Notes under the pieces: model-generated
What the model saw: only the letters and a program-made list of their open reading frames with translations
Told to the model about the DNA's origin: nothing
Database searches by the model: none
DNA from: Lachnospiraceae bacterium
GTDB lineage: Bacteria > Bacillota > Clostridia > Lachnospirales > Lachnospiraceae
Reading direction: 5' to 3'
Assembly (NCBI GenBank): GCA_015258065.1
Contig: JABZIZ010000006.1
Coordinates: 1-64,000 of the forward strand
DNA: 64,000 nucleotides
Position numbers and translations under genes: made by a program
Shown: one piece after another, positions 27,402 to 35,973 of the stretch
How the letters are laid out: the number at the start of each line of letters is the position of its first letter
Numbering within the stretch: position 1 is the stretch's first letter

Positions 27402-27431
27402 TTACCATAGAAAAAATTCAGATGCTACAAT
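27402..27431 (+). promoter_or_regulatory. Possible promoter for the methionine gamma-lyase operon
   Basis: TTACCA (27402-27407) and TACAAT (27426-27431) are separated by 18 bases. A second TACAAT lies at 27439-27444. The area between lysR and megL is AT-rich, so other pairs are possible. Confidence 0.35.
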
Positions 27432-27478
27432 AGACCTGTACAATACTAACAAATCAAAAATAAAATCCTGGGAATATA

Positions 27479-27505
27479 TTGTGCGAATCTATGGAATTTG
27501 CACAA
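27479..27505. promoter_or_regulatory. Inverted repeat, candidate LysR operator
   Basis: TTGTGCGAA (27479-27487) and TTTGCACAA (27497-27505) are inverted copies matching at eight of nine positions, with a nine-base centre. The site is 52 bases before the megL start and lies between the divergent lysR and megL genes, where a LysR operator would be expected. Confidence 0.45.
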
Positions 27506-27557
27506 GATAGATAAAAATAATAAGTATTTTTGTTTGAGGAAAGGAGAGGATAGGAAA

Positions 27558-28751
27558 ATGGAATTAAGGGATGCTGGTTTTGCAACCAAGCAGGTGCATG
27601 CTGGGCACCACAAAAATGCGGCGGGAGCGCTCTGTTCACCGATTTATCAGACTTCCACCTTCGTGTTTGACTCGGTACAGCAGGGGGGAGCCCGCTTTGC
27701 CGGAAAGGAAGACGGATATATCTATACTAGGTTGGGGAATCCGTCTCTGACGCAGATTGAGGAGAAGCTGGCGGTGTTGGAAAACGGGGAAGCGGCACTG
27801 GCAACGGCTTCCGGGATGGGAGCGATTTCCTCTGCACTTTGGACCCTGCTTCACGCAGGTGATCAGGTGGTCGCCAATACCGCTCTCTATGGTTGCACCT
27901 ATGCCCTGCTCACACACGGAATGACCAGATTTGGTGTGGATGTGGCTCTGACCGATCTCAGCAATCCGGAGAATCTGAAGGCCCACCTTTCCGAGAAGAC
28001 CAGAGTGGTTTATTTCGAGACGCCTTGCAATCCCACGCTGACCATCATTGACATCCAGAAGATCGCAGAGATGGCGCATGCCTATAATCCGGAGATCAAG
28101 GTGGTGGTAGACAACACCTTTGCGACTCCTTATCTGCAAAGACCCTTGGATTTGGGCGCCGATATCGTGGTACACAGCGCAACCAAATATCTGAACGGAC
28201 ACGGGGATGTCATTGCCGGATTTGTCGTTGGAAAAGCGGACTTTATCACGGAGTGCCGCTTCTTCGGACTCAAGGATATGACCGGTGCCGTCATGAGCCC
28301 CTTCAACGCCTTCCTGTTAGACAGAGGTCTGAAGACCCTGAGCGTCCGGATGGAGAGACACTGCCAGAATGCCCAGAAGGTGGCGGAGTTCATGGCATCT
28401 CATCCCGCAGTGACCAAGCTCTATTATCCGGGATATGAGAAATTTGAAGGCTACGAAGTGGCGAAGAAACAGATGAAGCTTCCGGGCGCAATGTTCTCTG
28501 CGGAATTAAAGGGCGACAGAGATGCCGTTGCGAATGCACTGAACAAGGTGAAGATTTGCACGATTGCCGTTTCTCTTGGCGATACGGAGACCTTGATTGA
28601 GCATCCGGCTTCCATGACACACTCCACCTATACGGCGGAAGAGCTCAAAGAGGCCGGCATTTCCGAAGGACTGGTTCGCTTCAGCATCGGGCTTGAGGAG
28701 CCGGAAGACATCATTCAGGATCTGAAAGCCATTCTGGATACGCTGGTTTAG
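27558..28751 (+). CDS. megL: Methionine gamma-lyase
   Basis: This PLP enzyme of the Cys/Met metabolism family splits L-methionine into methanethiol, 2-oxobutyrate and ammonia. The 397-residue protein has the PLP-lysine site SATKYLNGHGDVIAGF. It also has the YGCT loop, whose Tyr and Cys (Cys116 in Pseudomonas MGL) separate gamma-lyases from cystathionine synthases and beta-lyases. The start at 27558 follows AAAGGAGAGG. An NhaC-family transporter follows after 29 bases and a LysR gene stands divergent. Homocysteine desulfhydrase activity is the main alternative. Confidence 0.9.
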   Translation: MELRDAGFATKQVHAGHHKNAAGALCSPIYQTSTFVFDSVQQGGARFAGKEDGYIYTRLGNPSLTQIEEKLAVLENGEAALATASGMGAISSALWTLLHAGDQVVANTALYGCTYALLTHGMTRFGVDVALTDLSNPENLKAHLSEKTRVVYFETPCNPTLTIIDIQKIAEMAHAYNPEIKVVVDNTFATPYLQRPLDLGADIVVHSATKYLNGHGDVIAGFVVGKADFITECRFFGLKDMTGAVMSPFNAFLLDRGLKTLSVRMERHCQNAQKVAEFMASHPAVTKLYYPGYEKFEGYEVAKKQMKLPGAMFSAELKGDRDAVANALNKVKICTIAVSLGDTETLIEHPASMTHSTYTAEELKEAGISEGLVRFSIGLEEPEDIIQDLKAILDTLV

Positions 28752-28780
28752 AGAGATTACAATCAAAGGAGAAGAAAACG

Positions 28781-30214
28781 ATGGAAAACAACAATAGAAA
28801 ATCCAGCGGACTTGCGCTACTGCCGTTCCTCGTATTTATCGTCGTTTATCTGGGAGCAGGACTTATTTTCCAGGCACAGGGAGTGGAGCTTGCCTTCTAC
28901 CAGTTCCCTTCCGTATCCGCTATGTTCCTGGCCGTTCTTACAGCATTTATGCTGGGAAAAGAAAAAATAGATTTCAAATTTGAGATTTTCTCAAAGGGAG
29001 CTGCCAATATTGATATTCTCACCATGCTGATGATCTACCTTTTAGCAGGTGCCTTCGCTTCTACCGCCGCAGCGATGGGCGGCAGAGATGCGACGGTGAA
29101 CCTGGGACTGTCCCTCGTTCCGGTCAAGTTCCTGGCAGCCGGTATCTTCATCATCTCGGCCTTCATGGGAACGGCGACGGGCACTTCCATGGGTACGGTT
29201 TCCGCTGTCATGCCAGTCGCGGTTGCCGCTGCCATCAAGGGCAACATCAGCCTGCCGATCGTCATCGGTGCCTGTGTGGGCGGAGCCATGTTTGGAGACA
29301 ACCTTTCCATGATCTCCGATACCACCATTGCAGCCACCAGAAGCCAGGGCTGCGAGATGAGAGACAAGTTTAAGGTCAACCTGTTAATCGCCCTGCCGGC
29401 AGCCATTTTAACCATCGTTGTCCTGCTCGTCGTGGGACGCCCGGAAGTGGCACCGACCCTGGACGATCTGTCCTTCAATGCGGTGAAGGTGGTGCCTTAT
29501 GTACTGGTTCTGGTTCTGGCACTCATTGGCATGAATGTATTTTTGGTGCTGACCCTCGGCATCTTTGTAGCAGGGATTATCGGTCTGGCCTTCGGCGATC
29601 TGACGGTTGCCACCTTTGCCCAGTCCATCTACAGCGGCTTTACCGGGATGAATGAAGTCTTCTTCTTAACCCTCTTCTGCGGCGGTATGTCGGAGCTGAT
29701 TAAGTACTACGGCGGAATCAACTGGATTATCGATCGTTTCCGCGGCGTCATGAAAGGCAACAAATCGGCGCAGGTCGGCATTGCAGCCATGGTTTCCATG
29801 TGCGATGTGGCAACGGCAAACAATACGGTTGCCATCATTGTGGCCAGTGAAATGTCAAAGAGCGTCAGCCATGAATACAAGGTAGACCCGAGAAGAACCG
29901 CTTCTCTCTTAGACGTCTTCTCCTGCGTGCTGCAGGGGGTCATCCCTTACGGCGCTCAGCTCCTGGTGGCAGCTTCCCTTGCCAATGCGACGATCGGAGA
30001 TGCGGGAGCAAAGATTCCGGCGATGATTCCCGCCCACATCGTGCCTTACCTCTGGTACTGTTGGTTCCTTGCCATCTTCGGCATCCTGTCCATCTTCGTG
30101 CCTTTTGCGGACGGCGTGACCAAAAAAGATCCCTGGAACTGGGAATATGATTGCGCAGAGAGCCAGGTAGAAGATAAGAAGCTCATCATGGAAGCAGCGG
30201 CAACGGAAGAATAA
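28781..30214 (+). CDS. NhaC-family antiporter, possibly a methionine transporter
   Basis: The 477-residue integral membrane protein has about 12 hydrophobic segments and the NhaC-type signatures ASTAAAMGGRDATVNLGL and GACVGGAMFGDNLSMISDTTIAATRSQGCEM. NhaC proteins exchange sodium for protons, but some family members carry organic substrates (MleN malate/lactate; MetT methionine). The gene is 29 bases after methionine gamma-lyase in the same operon, so methionine uptake is the attractive reading. The substrate cannot be told from sequence. A terminator follows at 30230. Confidence 0.88.
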   Translation: MENNNRKSSGLALLPFLVFIVVYLGAGLIFQAQGVELAFYQFPSVSAMFLAVLTAFMLGKEKIDFKFEIFSKGAANIDILTMLMIYLLAGAFASTAAAMGGRDATVNLGLSLVPVKFLAAGIFIISAFMGTATGTSMGTVSAVMPVAVAAAIKGNISLPIVIGACVGGAMFGDNLSMISDTTIAATRSQGCEMRDKFKVNLLIALPAAILTIVVLLVVGRPEVAPTLDDLSFNAVKVVPYVLVLVLALIGMNVFLVLTLGIFVAGIIGLAFGDLTVATFAQSIYSGFTGMNEVFFLTLFCGGMSELIKYYGGINWIIDRFRGVMKGNKSAQVGIAAMVSMCDVATANNTVAIIVASEMSKSVSHEYKVDPRRTASLLDVFSCVLQGVIPYGAQLLVAASLANATIGDAGAKIPAMIPAHIVPYLWYCWFLAIFGILSIFVPFADGVTKKDPWNWEYDCAESQVEDKKLIMEAAATEE

Positions 30215-30229
30215 AAGAATTTTATCTCG

Positions 30230-30267
30230 TGCCGGGCAGGACAGTTCTTACTGCCCGGCATTTTTTT
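30230..30267 (+). terminator. Terminator after the NhaC-family gene
   Basis: TGCCGGGCAG and CTGCCCGGCA form a perfect ten-pair stem followed by seven Ts. It ends the megL operon. Confidence 0.92.
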
Positions 30268-30391
30268 AGGAAAATCCCCGTAAACGGAAGGGGTGGCGGA
30301 AGTCATTTCTATTTAGGAAAATAGCCGGGAAACGGCAATGGCGATAGAAACCGTTTATAGAAGAAAACAATTTCTTCCCCGGATGAAATTC

Positions 30392-30400
30392 TGATAGAAT
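30392..30400 (+). promoter_or_regulatory. Extended -10 promoter before the ferredoxin oxidoreductase genes
   Basis: TGATAGAAT provides an extended -10 element (TGn plus TAGAAT). The -35 area (TTCTTC, 30372-30377) is weak. The first gene of the operon starts 54 bases downstream after AAAGGAGAAGGG. Confidence 0.4.
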
Positions 30401-30453
30401 TTTTCAAATACGTAACTTTTTTCCCCATAAAAAAAGAAAGGAGAAGGGAATAC

Positions 30454-31032
30454 ATGAAGGATATCGTGGAAATTCGCTGGCATGGCCGCGGAGGGCAGGG
30501 GGCGAAGACCGCTTCTCTCCTATTGGCGGATGCAGCATTCAATACCGGGAAGTATGTACAGGGCTTTCCGGAGTACGGCCCGGAGAGGATGGGAGCACCG
30601 ATTACCGCCTATAACCGGATCAGCGGAGAAAGAAGCACCGTACATTCCAATATCTATGAGCCGGATTTTGTGGTGGTGGTAGATGAAACCCTGTTAACGG
30701 CAGTGGATGTGACGGCGGGATTGAAGGAAGACGGAGCAATCGTCATCAACTCCTCCAAGGACCCGCAGGAACTGAGAGGGGTGCTGAAAGGATATAAGGG
30801 AAAGGTCTGCACGATCGATGCCAGGAAGATTTCCGAGGAAGAACTGGGGAAAAATTTCCCCAATACACCGATGCTTGCCGCCATCGTCAAGGTGTCCGGC
30901 GTCGTACCGCAGGAGGAATTTATCAAGGACATGCAGGCGTCTTTTGAACATAAATTTGCCAGAAAGCCGGCGGTCATCGAGGGCAATATGAAGGCGTTAA
31001 AGAGATCGATGGAGGAGGTGAAATTCGGATGA
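30454..31032 (+). CDS. porC: 2-oxoacid:ferredoxin oxidoreductase, gamma subunit
   Basis: The 192-residue protein shows the gamma-subunit start EIRWHGRGGQGAKTAS and the motif GFPEYGPERMGAPITAYNRIS. It forms part of the heterotetrameric enzyme that converts a 2-oxoacid plus CoA to acyl-CoA and CO2 with reduction of ferredoxin. Gene order gamma-delta-alpha-beta is that of four-subunit pyruvate and ketoisovalerate oxidoreductases. Most Clostridia use a single-chain PFOR for pyruvate, so this enzyme may serve a different 2-oxoacid. The stop overlaps the delta gene by four bases. Confidence 0.92.
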   Translation: MKDIVEIRWHGRGGQGAKTASLLLADAAFNTGKYVQGFPEYGPERMGAPITAYNRISGERSTVHSNIYEPDFVVVVDETLLTAVDVTAGLKEDGAIVINSSKDPQELRGVLKGYKGKVCTIDARKISEEELGKNFPNTPMLAAIVKVSGVVPQEEFIKDMQASFEHKFARKPAVIEGNMKALKRSMEEVKFG

Positions 31033-31337
31033 AGGAAAAAGCAAGTGAAATGACGGCGGACGTGAAGTGGCAGGACATCACCGTTGGCTGTTCGATTTAT
31101 GAAGGCGGCACTTCCCATACGGTAAAAACCGGAGACTGGAGAACAGAAAAGCCCGTTTTTGACAAGGAAAAGTGCAAACAGTGCCTGCTCTGCGTACCGG
31201 CCTGCCCGGATATGTCGATCCCGATGAATGCGGACGGGACGAGAGGGGATTTTGACTATTTCTTTTGCAAGGGCTGCGGAATCTGTGCTTCGGTATGTCC
31301 GTTTGATGCAATTCATATGGTTTTGGATGAAAAGTAA
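31029..31337 (+). CDS. porD: 2-oxoacid:ferredoxin oxidoreductase, delta subunit (2[4Fe-4S])
   Basis: The 102-residue ferredoxin-like subunit has two four-cysteine clusters of the CxxCxxCxxxCP form: CKQCLLCVPACPD and CKGCGICASVCPF. It carries electrons from the catalytic subunits to external ferredoxin. It is translationally coupled to the gamma gene (ATGA). Confidence 0.93.
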   Translation: MKEKASEMTADVKWQDITVGCSIYEGGTSHTVKTGDWRTEKPVFDKEKCKQCLLCVPACPDMSIPMNADGTRGDFDYFFCKGCGICASVCPFDAIHMVLDEK

Positions 31338-31354
31338 AAGGAGGATGGAATCAC

Positions 31355-32533
31355 ATGGGAATCAGAGAAAGACTTTCGGGCAATGAGGCGGTCGCCTTTG
31401 CCATGAAACAGATCAATCCCGATGTCATGGGAGCCTACCCGATCACACCCTCCACGGAAATTCCACAGTATTTTTCCGCTTATGTGGACAATGGAGAAGT
31501 GGATACGGAATTTATTCCGGTTGAGAGCGAGCACTCCGCCATGTCTACCTGCATCGGCGCACAGGCGGCGGGAGCCAGAGCAATCAGTGCCACCTCGTCC
31601 TGCGGACTGGCGCTCATGACGGAGATGATGTATGTGGCGGCTTCCGACAGACTGCCGATCACGTTGGCGGTCTGCTGCAGGGCACTTTCCGGCCCGATCA
31701 ACATCAATAACGACCACTCCGATGCCATGGCGGTCAAAGACGCGGGCTGGCTCATGCTCTTTGCGGAAACCAATCAGGAAGCTTATGACAATTATTTGCA
31801 GGCAATGCGGATCGCAGAGGCGGTTTCCCTGCCGATTATGATCTGCCAGGACGGCTTCATCACCTCGCACGCGATTGAGAACATCGAGCTGGTGGAGGAT
31901 GACAAAGTCAAGTCTTTTGTGGGCGAATATCATCCCAGTCACCCGATGGTGGGCGGCAAGAGCCCGGTCGCCGTCGGCCCTTATGCAACACCGGTTTATT
32001 ATATGGAATCCAAGAGACTGCAGGCGCAGGCCATGATGGATGCCCATGACGTCATCTTACAGGTGGGAAAAGAGTTTGGCGAAATGACCGGACGCACCTA
32101 CTCCCTGATCGAGGAGTACAAGATGGAGGACGCCGAATGCGCCATTGTCATCATCGGTTCCTCTGCGGGTACGGCCAAAGAGGCGGTGAATGAGCTGCGC
32201 GAAGCAGGCAAAAAGGTAGGTCTGATCAAAATCCGTTCCTTCCGTCCCTTCCCGGCAAAAGAAATCGCAAAGGCGCTTTCGAAGGTCAAAGCCTTTGCGG
32301 TGATGGATAAGGCGGAGTCCTTCAACGCACATTGCGGTCCGGTCTTTGCGGAAACCAGTGCGGCTCTGTATGCAAACAGGTGCCTTAATCCGATCGGCAT
32401 CAGCTATATCTACGGTCTGGGCGGTCGTGACGTGCGCGTAGAGAGCATCCAGCATGTGTTTGAAGAGCTGGAGGAGATCGCAAGGACAAAGGAAGCAGGC
32501 GAAACTTACCGTTATCTTGATTTGCGTCAGTAA
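31355..32533 (+). CDS. porA: 2-oxoacid:ferredoxin oxidoreductase, alpha subunit
   Basis: The 392-residue subunit has the alpha-subunit hallmarks GNEAVAFAMKQINPDVMGAYPITPSTEI and SEHSAMSTCIGAQAAGARAISATSS. It contributes to the thiamine-diphosphate site with the beta subunit. The ribosome site is AAAAGGAGGA. In other systems alpha and beta are the catalytic core, with gamma and delta carrying CoA contacts and electron transfer. Motifs alone do not separate pyruvate from branched-chain or 2-oxobutyrate use. Confidence 0.93.
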   Translation: MGIRERLSGNEAVAFAMKQINPDVMGAYPITPSTEIPQYFSAYVDNGEVDTEFIPVESEHSAMSTCIGAQAAGARAISATSSCGLALMTEMMYVAASDRLPITLAVCCRALSGPININNDHSDAMAVKDAGWLMLFAETNQEAYDNYLQAMRIAEAVSLPIMICQDGFITSHAIENIELVEDDKVKSFVGEYHPSHPMVGGKSPVAVGPYATPVYYMESKRLQAQAMMDAHDVILQVGKEFGEMTGRTYSLIEEYKMEDAECAIVIIGSSAGTAKEAVNELREAGKKVGLIKIRSFRPFPAKEIAKALSKVKAFAVMDKAESFNAHCGPVFAETSAALYANRCLNPIGISYIYGLGGRDVRVESIQHVFEELEEIARTKEAGETYRYLDLRQ

Positions 32534-32557
32534 GGCGGAGAAAGGAATAAGAAAGAT

Positions 32558-33490
32558 ATGGCATACAATCTGAAAGAAAATCTGCTCAGAAAAGAGCGTC
32601 TTTCCGGCGGACACCGGATGTGCGCCGGCTGCGGATCCCCTGTGGCCGTAAGGACGGTGCTGCGGCAGCTGGAGCCGGAAGACAAGGCGGTCGTTTGTTC
32701 CGCCACCTCCTGCCTGGAGGTTTCCACCTTCATGTATCCTTACACGGCATGGCAGGACAGCTTCATCCATAACGCATTTGAAAATGCGGCTGCCACCCTG
32801 TCGGGGGCGGAAACGGCATATCGTGCGTTAAAGAAGAGGGGCAAGATTGACGACACCTATAAATTCATTGCCTTCGGCGGAGACGGCGGCACCTACGACA
32901 TCGGCTTCCAGTCTCTCTCTGGCGCCATGGAAAGAGGGCATGACATGGTTTATGTCTGCTATGACAACGAAGCCTATATGAACACGGGCATTCAGCGCTC
33001 CTCTTCTACGCCCCATTTTGCAGATACTACCACATCCCCTGTCGGGAAGGTCGTACCCGGTAAATTGCAGAACAAGAAGGACTTGACGGCGATCATTGCG
33101 GCGCATAACATTCCCTATGTGGCGCAGTCGACCTTTATCGGAAACTTTAAGGACCTGAGTGAGAAGGCAAAAAAAGCGATCTACACGCCGGGAGCCGCCT
33201 TCCTCAATGTCATGGCACCCTGTCCCAGAGGCTGGAGATATCCCGGAAACGAGCTGATGAACATCTGCAAGGCGGCGGTAGAGACCTGTGTCTGGCCCCT
33301 CTTCGAAGTGGAAGAAGGCGTTTACAAGCTGAACTATCAGCCCAAAAACAAACGGCCGGTCGAGGAATATCTGAAGCTGCAGGGAAGATTTTCTCATGTT
33401 TTCAAACCGGGGAATGAATGGATGATTGAAGAAATTCAAAAAGGCGTCGATCAGAGGTGGGAACACCTGCTGGAACTCTGCCATGCGTAA
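32558..33490 (+). CDS. porB: 2-oxoacid:ferredoxin oxidoreductase, beta subunit
   Basis: The 310-residue subunit binds thiamine diphosphate. It shows the motif GGDGGTYDIGFQSLSGAMERG and the YDNEAYMNTGIQRSSSTP loop, plus MCAGCGSP with two of the cysteines for a 4Fe-4S cluster. It completes the four-gene operon, which ends at the terminator at 33509. Together with methionine gamma-lyase just upstream, the enzyme could turn 2-oxobutyrate into propionyl-CoA. This substrate is an inference from context. Confidence 0.92.
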   Translation: MAYNLKENLLRKERLSGGHRMCAGCGSPVAVRTVLRQLEPEDKAVVCSATSCLEVSTFMYPYTAWQDSFIHNAFENAAATLSGAETAYRALKKRGKIDDTYKFIAFGGDGGTYDIGFQSLSGAMERGHDMVYVCYDNEAYMNTGIQRSSSTPHFADTTTSPVGKVVPGKLQNKKDLTAIIAAHNIPYVAQSTFIGNFKDLSEKAKKAIYTPGAAFLNVMAPCPRGWRYPGNELMNICKAAVETCVWPLFEVEEGVYKLNYQPKNKRPVEEYLKLQGRFSHVFKPGNEWMIEEIQKGVDQRWEHLLELCHA

Positions 33491-33508
33491 GTAAAGTGCA
33501 TCAATTAC

Positions 33509-33548
33509 AAACCGGTTCGTCCTCCTCCAAAGAGAACGAGCCGGTTTT
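33509..33548 (+). terminator. Terminator after the ferredoxin oxidoreductase genes
   Basis: AAACCGGTTCGT and ACGAGCCGGTTT form a twelve-pair stem with one G-T pair, followed by TTTTC. It lies between porB and the UroD-family gene. Confidence 0.82.
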
Positions 33549-33565
33549 CTGACTGGGAGAAGAAG

Positions 33566-34675
33566 ATGAACAGACTGATCAAGCAGTACATGGATGGAAC
33601 ATTGAAAATCAAGCAGGATGAACTGACGGCAGTGGAGAGATACAGGCTTCTTGCACAGGGAAAAAAGGTGGATCGCCTGCCCTGCGCGGTGGACTCCGGG
33701 GAGACGCTCGCACCGTTAATCGGGATCTCCGTCGACCATTTTTATCACTCATCGGAAAAAATGGTGGAAGTGGAAGAGTATGTCTACCGCACCTTCCATT
33801 CGGACGGAATGGGACTTTCCACCACCCTGCGCGGGATGGCGGAGGCCATGGGAAGCGAAATCCGTTATTTTGACAACAATATTTCCCAGTTGCAGAAGCC
33901 GGCGCTCTCCTCTCTGGACGAGGCGGAGACGGCAAAAAAAATTGACGTGGACACCGACGGCAGGCTCCACATCATCCTGGACGGGCTGAAGGTTTTAAAA
34001 GAAAAATACGGAAATGAGGTGCCGGTCGGCGCTACCGTGACGGGACCCTTCACCGTGGCTGCTATGGTGGTCGGCACGGAAAAACTGCTGATGGGAATGG
34101 TGCAGAAACCCGAGAAGGTCAAGGCTCTGATGGAAATTATCGCAGAGAATAACAATCGCTATATTGCACGCCTGATCGACATGAAGATTGGCATCGGTTT
34201 TGCCGATCCGGTCAGCTCCACCTCCCTCCTCAGAGAGAAACAGTACCGTGAATTTTCTTTTCCCTATATCAAAAAAAATGTGGACTTCATCCGCTCACAG
34301 GGAGCAAGCGCGGGGCTCCATATCTGTGGCAAGAGCAGAAAAATCTGGGAGGACGTCCTAGAGACCGGCATCTCTGCGTTCAGCCTGGATAACATCGAAG
34401 ACCTGGCGGAGGCCAAGGCGGTGATGGGAGACAAGGTTTCCCTCTCCGGCAATATCCCGCCCGTAGAAGTGCTGCGCTACGGAACGCCGGAGATGGTCTT
34501 AGAGTCCGGCAGGCAGTGCATCCGCAAGGCCTGGAATTCTCCTAAGGGTTTCACCCTGACTTCCGGCTGCCAGACCCCCATGGGTACGCCGATTGCAAAC
34601 TTAACGGCCCTGATGGACTGCGCCAGAATCTTTGGTCGCTATCCGATCGACGAAGAACTGCTTGCAGAGGAGTAA
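33566..34675 (+). CDS. Uroporphyrinogen decarboxylase-family methyltransferase (MtaA/CmuA-like)
   Basis: The 369-residue protein has the UroD-like barrel used by corrinoid methyltransferases. Zinc-binding residues are expected in LHICGKSRKIWED (H and C) and in SGCQTPMGTP (C). True heme UroDs carry an N-terminal arginine-rich active site that I do not see, so a methyltransferase acting on a methylated corrinoid or thiol is more likely. No corrinoid protein or activating enzyme is in the window. It lies next to a methanethiol-producing block, but a link is speculative. Confidence 0.78.
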   Translation: MNRLIKQYMDGTLKIKQDELTAVERYRLLAQGKKVDRLPCAVDSGETLAPLIGISVDHFYHSSEKMVEVEEYVYRTFHSDGMGLSTTLRGMAEAMGSEIRYFDNNISQLQKPALSSLDEAETAKKIDVDTDGRLHIILDGLKVLKEKYGNEVPVGATVTGPFTVAAMVVGTEKLLMGMVQKPEKVKALMEIIAENNNRYIARLIDMKIGIGFADPVSSTSLLREKQYREFSFPYIKKNVDFIRSQGASAGLHICGKSRKIWEDVLETGISAFSLDNIEDLAEAKAVMGDKVSLSGNIPPVEVLRYGTPEMVLESGRQCIRKAWNSPKGFTLTSGCQTPMGTPIANLTALMDCARIFGRYPIDEELLAEE

Positions 34676-34715
34676 AAAGGTAGATTCACAAGGAGGGGGT
34701 GAGGGAGGATACACA

Positions 34716-34925
34716 GTGACAGAAAAAAAGAATCCTTTATGCGAAGGCGGTCATACTGCGAAAGTGTTATTTTTGATTTTTTACTTAAGCGGTCTGTTTT
34801 TATATTTGTTTGTTTTAGCGACTCATTCTTCTTGGCACATATGTGAGCTACCTTGTCTGCACTTATATCAAACGGGGAAAGTTGTTCAAGCCTGCTTAAG
34901 TGTTTTTTGTAAAATAAAAATGTAG
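34716..34925 (+). CDS. Small one-membrane-segment protein (hypothetical)
   Basis: A GTG start at 34716 follows a good GGAGG site by seven bases and opens a 69-residue frame. It has one strongly hydrophobic segment (about residues 17-40) and a cysteine-containing tail. I do not recognise a family. It is immediately followed by a long hairpin, which supports a real transcription unit. It may equally be a scrap of a longer gene lost at this junction. Confidence 0.35.
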   Translation: MTEKKNPLCEGGHTAKVLFLIFYLSGLFLYLFVLATHSSWHICELPCLHLYQTGKVVQACLSVFCKIKM

Positions 34926-34967
34926 AAAGTTGCAAACCTAAAATGCAGGTGATTGCAACTACATTTT
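34917..34967 (+). terminator. Long imperfect hairpin at the island junction
   Basis: AAAATGTA (34917-34924) pairs with TACATTTT (34960-34967). Inside this, GTTGCAA pairs with TTGCAAC and ACCT with AGGT. The element starts on the stop codon of the small frame before it. It could be a terminator or a remnant end of a mobile element. Confidence 0.5.
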
Positions 34968-35500
34968 GACTTCATCGGTGTTCTGATCTGCATTACTGAT
35001 TATACTCCGTGGATTTACTATCTGAAGCATAGGGACTGGTTGAGTCTGTCGTAGGATACCCATGCTTCAGGATTTGCAAAGGACTTTCACCTAGTTGTTA
35101 CATAGGTGGCTGAGAACCTTAGCTAGAGTGCGTTACTGATTATTTACAGATCGAATGGAAGAAAGTCATATGGTGTATCACTGGAGTTCGTCAGTACATA
35201 GCGATCGTTCTGAATCATGATAGATACATCATGCGTGAGCAACAAGTACGGAAGAAATATTCTCTATGGAAGTATAAACCGTTTTTTAAAAGCTACTAAC
35301 AGGTTCACCAAAGAATTTAAGGAGCTTAGGTATAAGATCCGGAGGTATGTAGATCTGCATAAAAATGAACAATATCAGGATTGAGTTAGCCAATAACAAA
35401 ATCAAGCTCAGCATTCGAAACTCCATGAGTTTTAGGAATACAGAAAGCATGCTCAATATGAGCATACTGATATTCTGATATTTATTCTTAACTTCCAGCA
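34968..35500. other. Gene-poor junction with hairpins and an orphan coding tail
   Basis: No intact gene is visible. A 12-pair hairpin with one bulge (CTGAAGCATAGGG with CCCATGCTTCAG, 35022-35070) is followed by a small stem (CACCT/AGGTG, 35088-35108). The words GCATTACTGATTAT and GCGTTACTGATTAT repeat near 34990 and 35130. A stop-free stretch at 35123-35299 without a start codon reads like the C-terminal 58 residues of a protein, ending WKYKPFFKSY. A minus-strand 74-residue hydrophobic frame (35286-35510) has no ribosome site. This looks like mobile-element debris. Confidence 0.5.
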
Positions 35501-35529
35501 TTTTTGACATGTAATAGAATATCAGCCAG

Positions 35530-35935
35530 TAACACCCCGGACCCTAGTGATTCAACCTATGAGCCTCAAGTTGTAAAGAAGCGCCAGAAGGATATCTTCG
35601 GTATCAATCAAAAGATTATCTCCATGTATGCGAAGGGCATGATTACTCGCAAGATTTCAGATACTTTGATGGATATTTACGGCTTCGAAGCTTCTGAAGG
35701 ATTTATCTCAGATGTAACGGATAATCTCTTGCCTCAGATTGAAGAGTGGCAAAACCGGCTTTTAGACGAGGTCTATCCTGTGCTTTACATCGATGCGATA
35801 CACCACTCTGGCAGGGACAACGGCGCTAAAAAAAGTGGCTACGTACGTCATTCTCGGAATAAACTTAGAGAGCCCTTCCTGTGCGTGAGGACATTTTCAT
35901 TTGGCTTAAATTGAAAATATATATTATGTAATGGC
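35530..35935 (+). pseudogene. IS256-family transposase fragment
   Basis: The reading frame encodes the central part of an IS256/mutator transposase: TYEPQVVKKRQKD, then IISMYAKGMITRKISDTL, EEWQNRLLDEVYP, and LYIDAIHHSG, which includes the first catalytic Asp. After KKSGYV the frame shifts; the expected VILGINLES continuation is in another frame and then breaks at a stop. The N-terminal and C-terminal thirds are missing and no terminal repeats are found. It is a dead remnant just left of the metallophore operon and marks past insertion or recombination there. Confidence 0.85.
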
Positions 35936-35964
35936 TTGACAAAATCTAGAAAAAGACATATATT
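35936..35964 (+). promoter_or_regulatory. Strong sigma-A promoter of the metallophore operon
   Basis: A perfect TTGACA (35936-35941) and TATATT (35959-35964) are separated by exactly 17 bases. It is the only good promoter I find before the 15 packed genes that follow. The leader to the first start codon is about 95 bases and contains two inverted repeats. Confidence 0.85.
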
Positions 35965-35973
35965 AGAAATAAA

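Noticed and set aside
35286..35510. Minus-strand 74-residue hydrophobic protein
   Set aside because: It has no ribosome site, is low in complexity and sits in mobile-element debris; too weak to call a gene.
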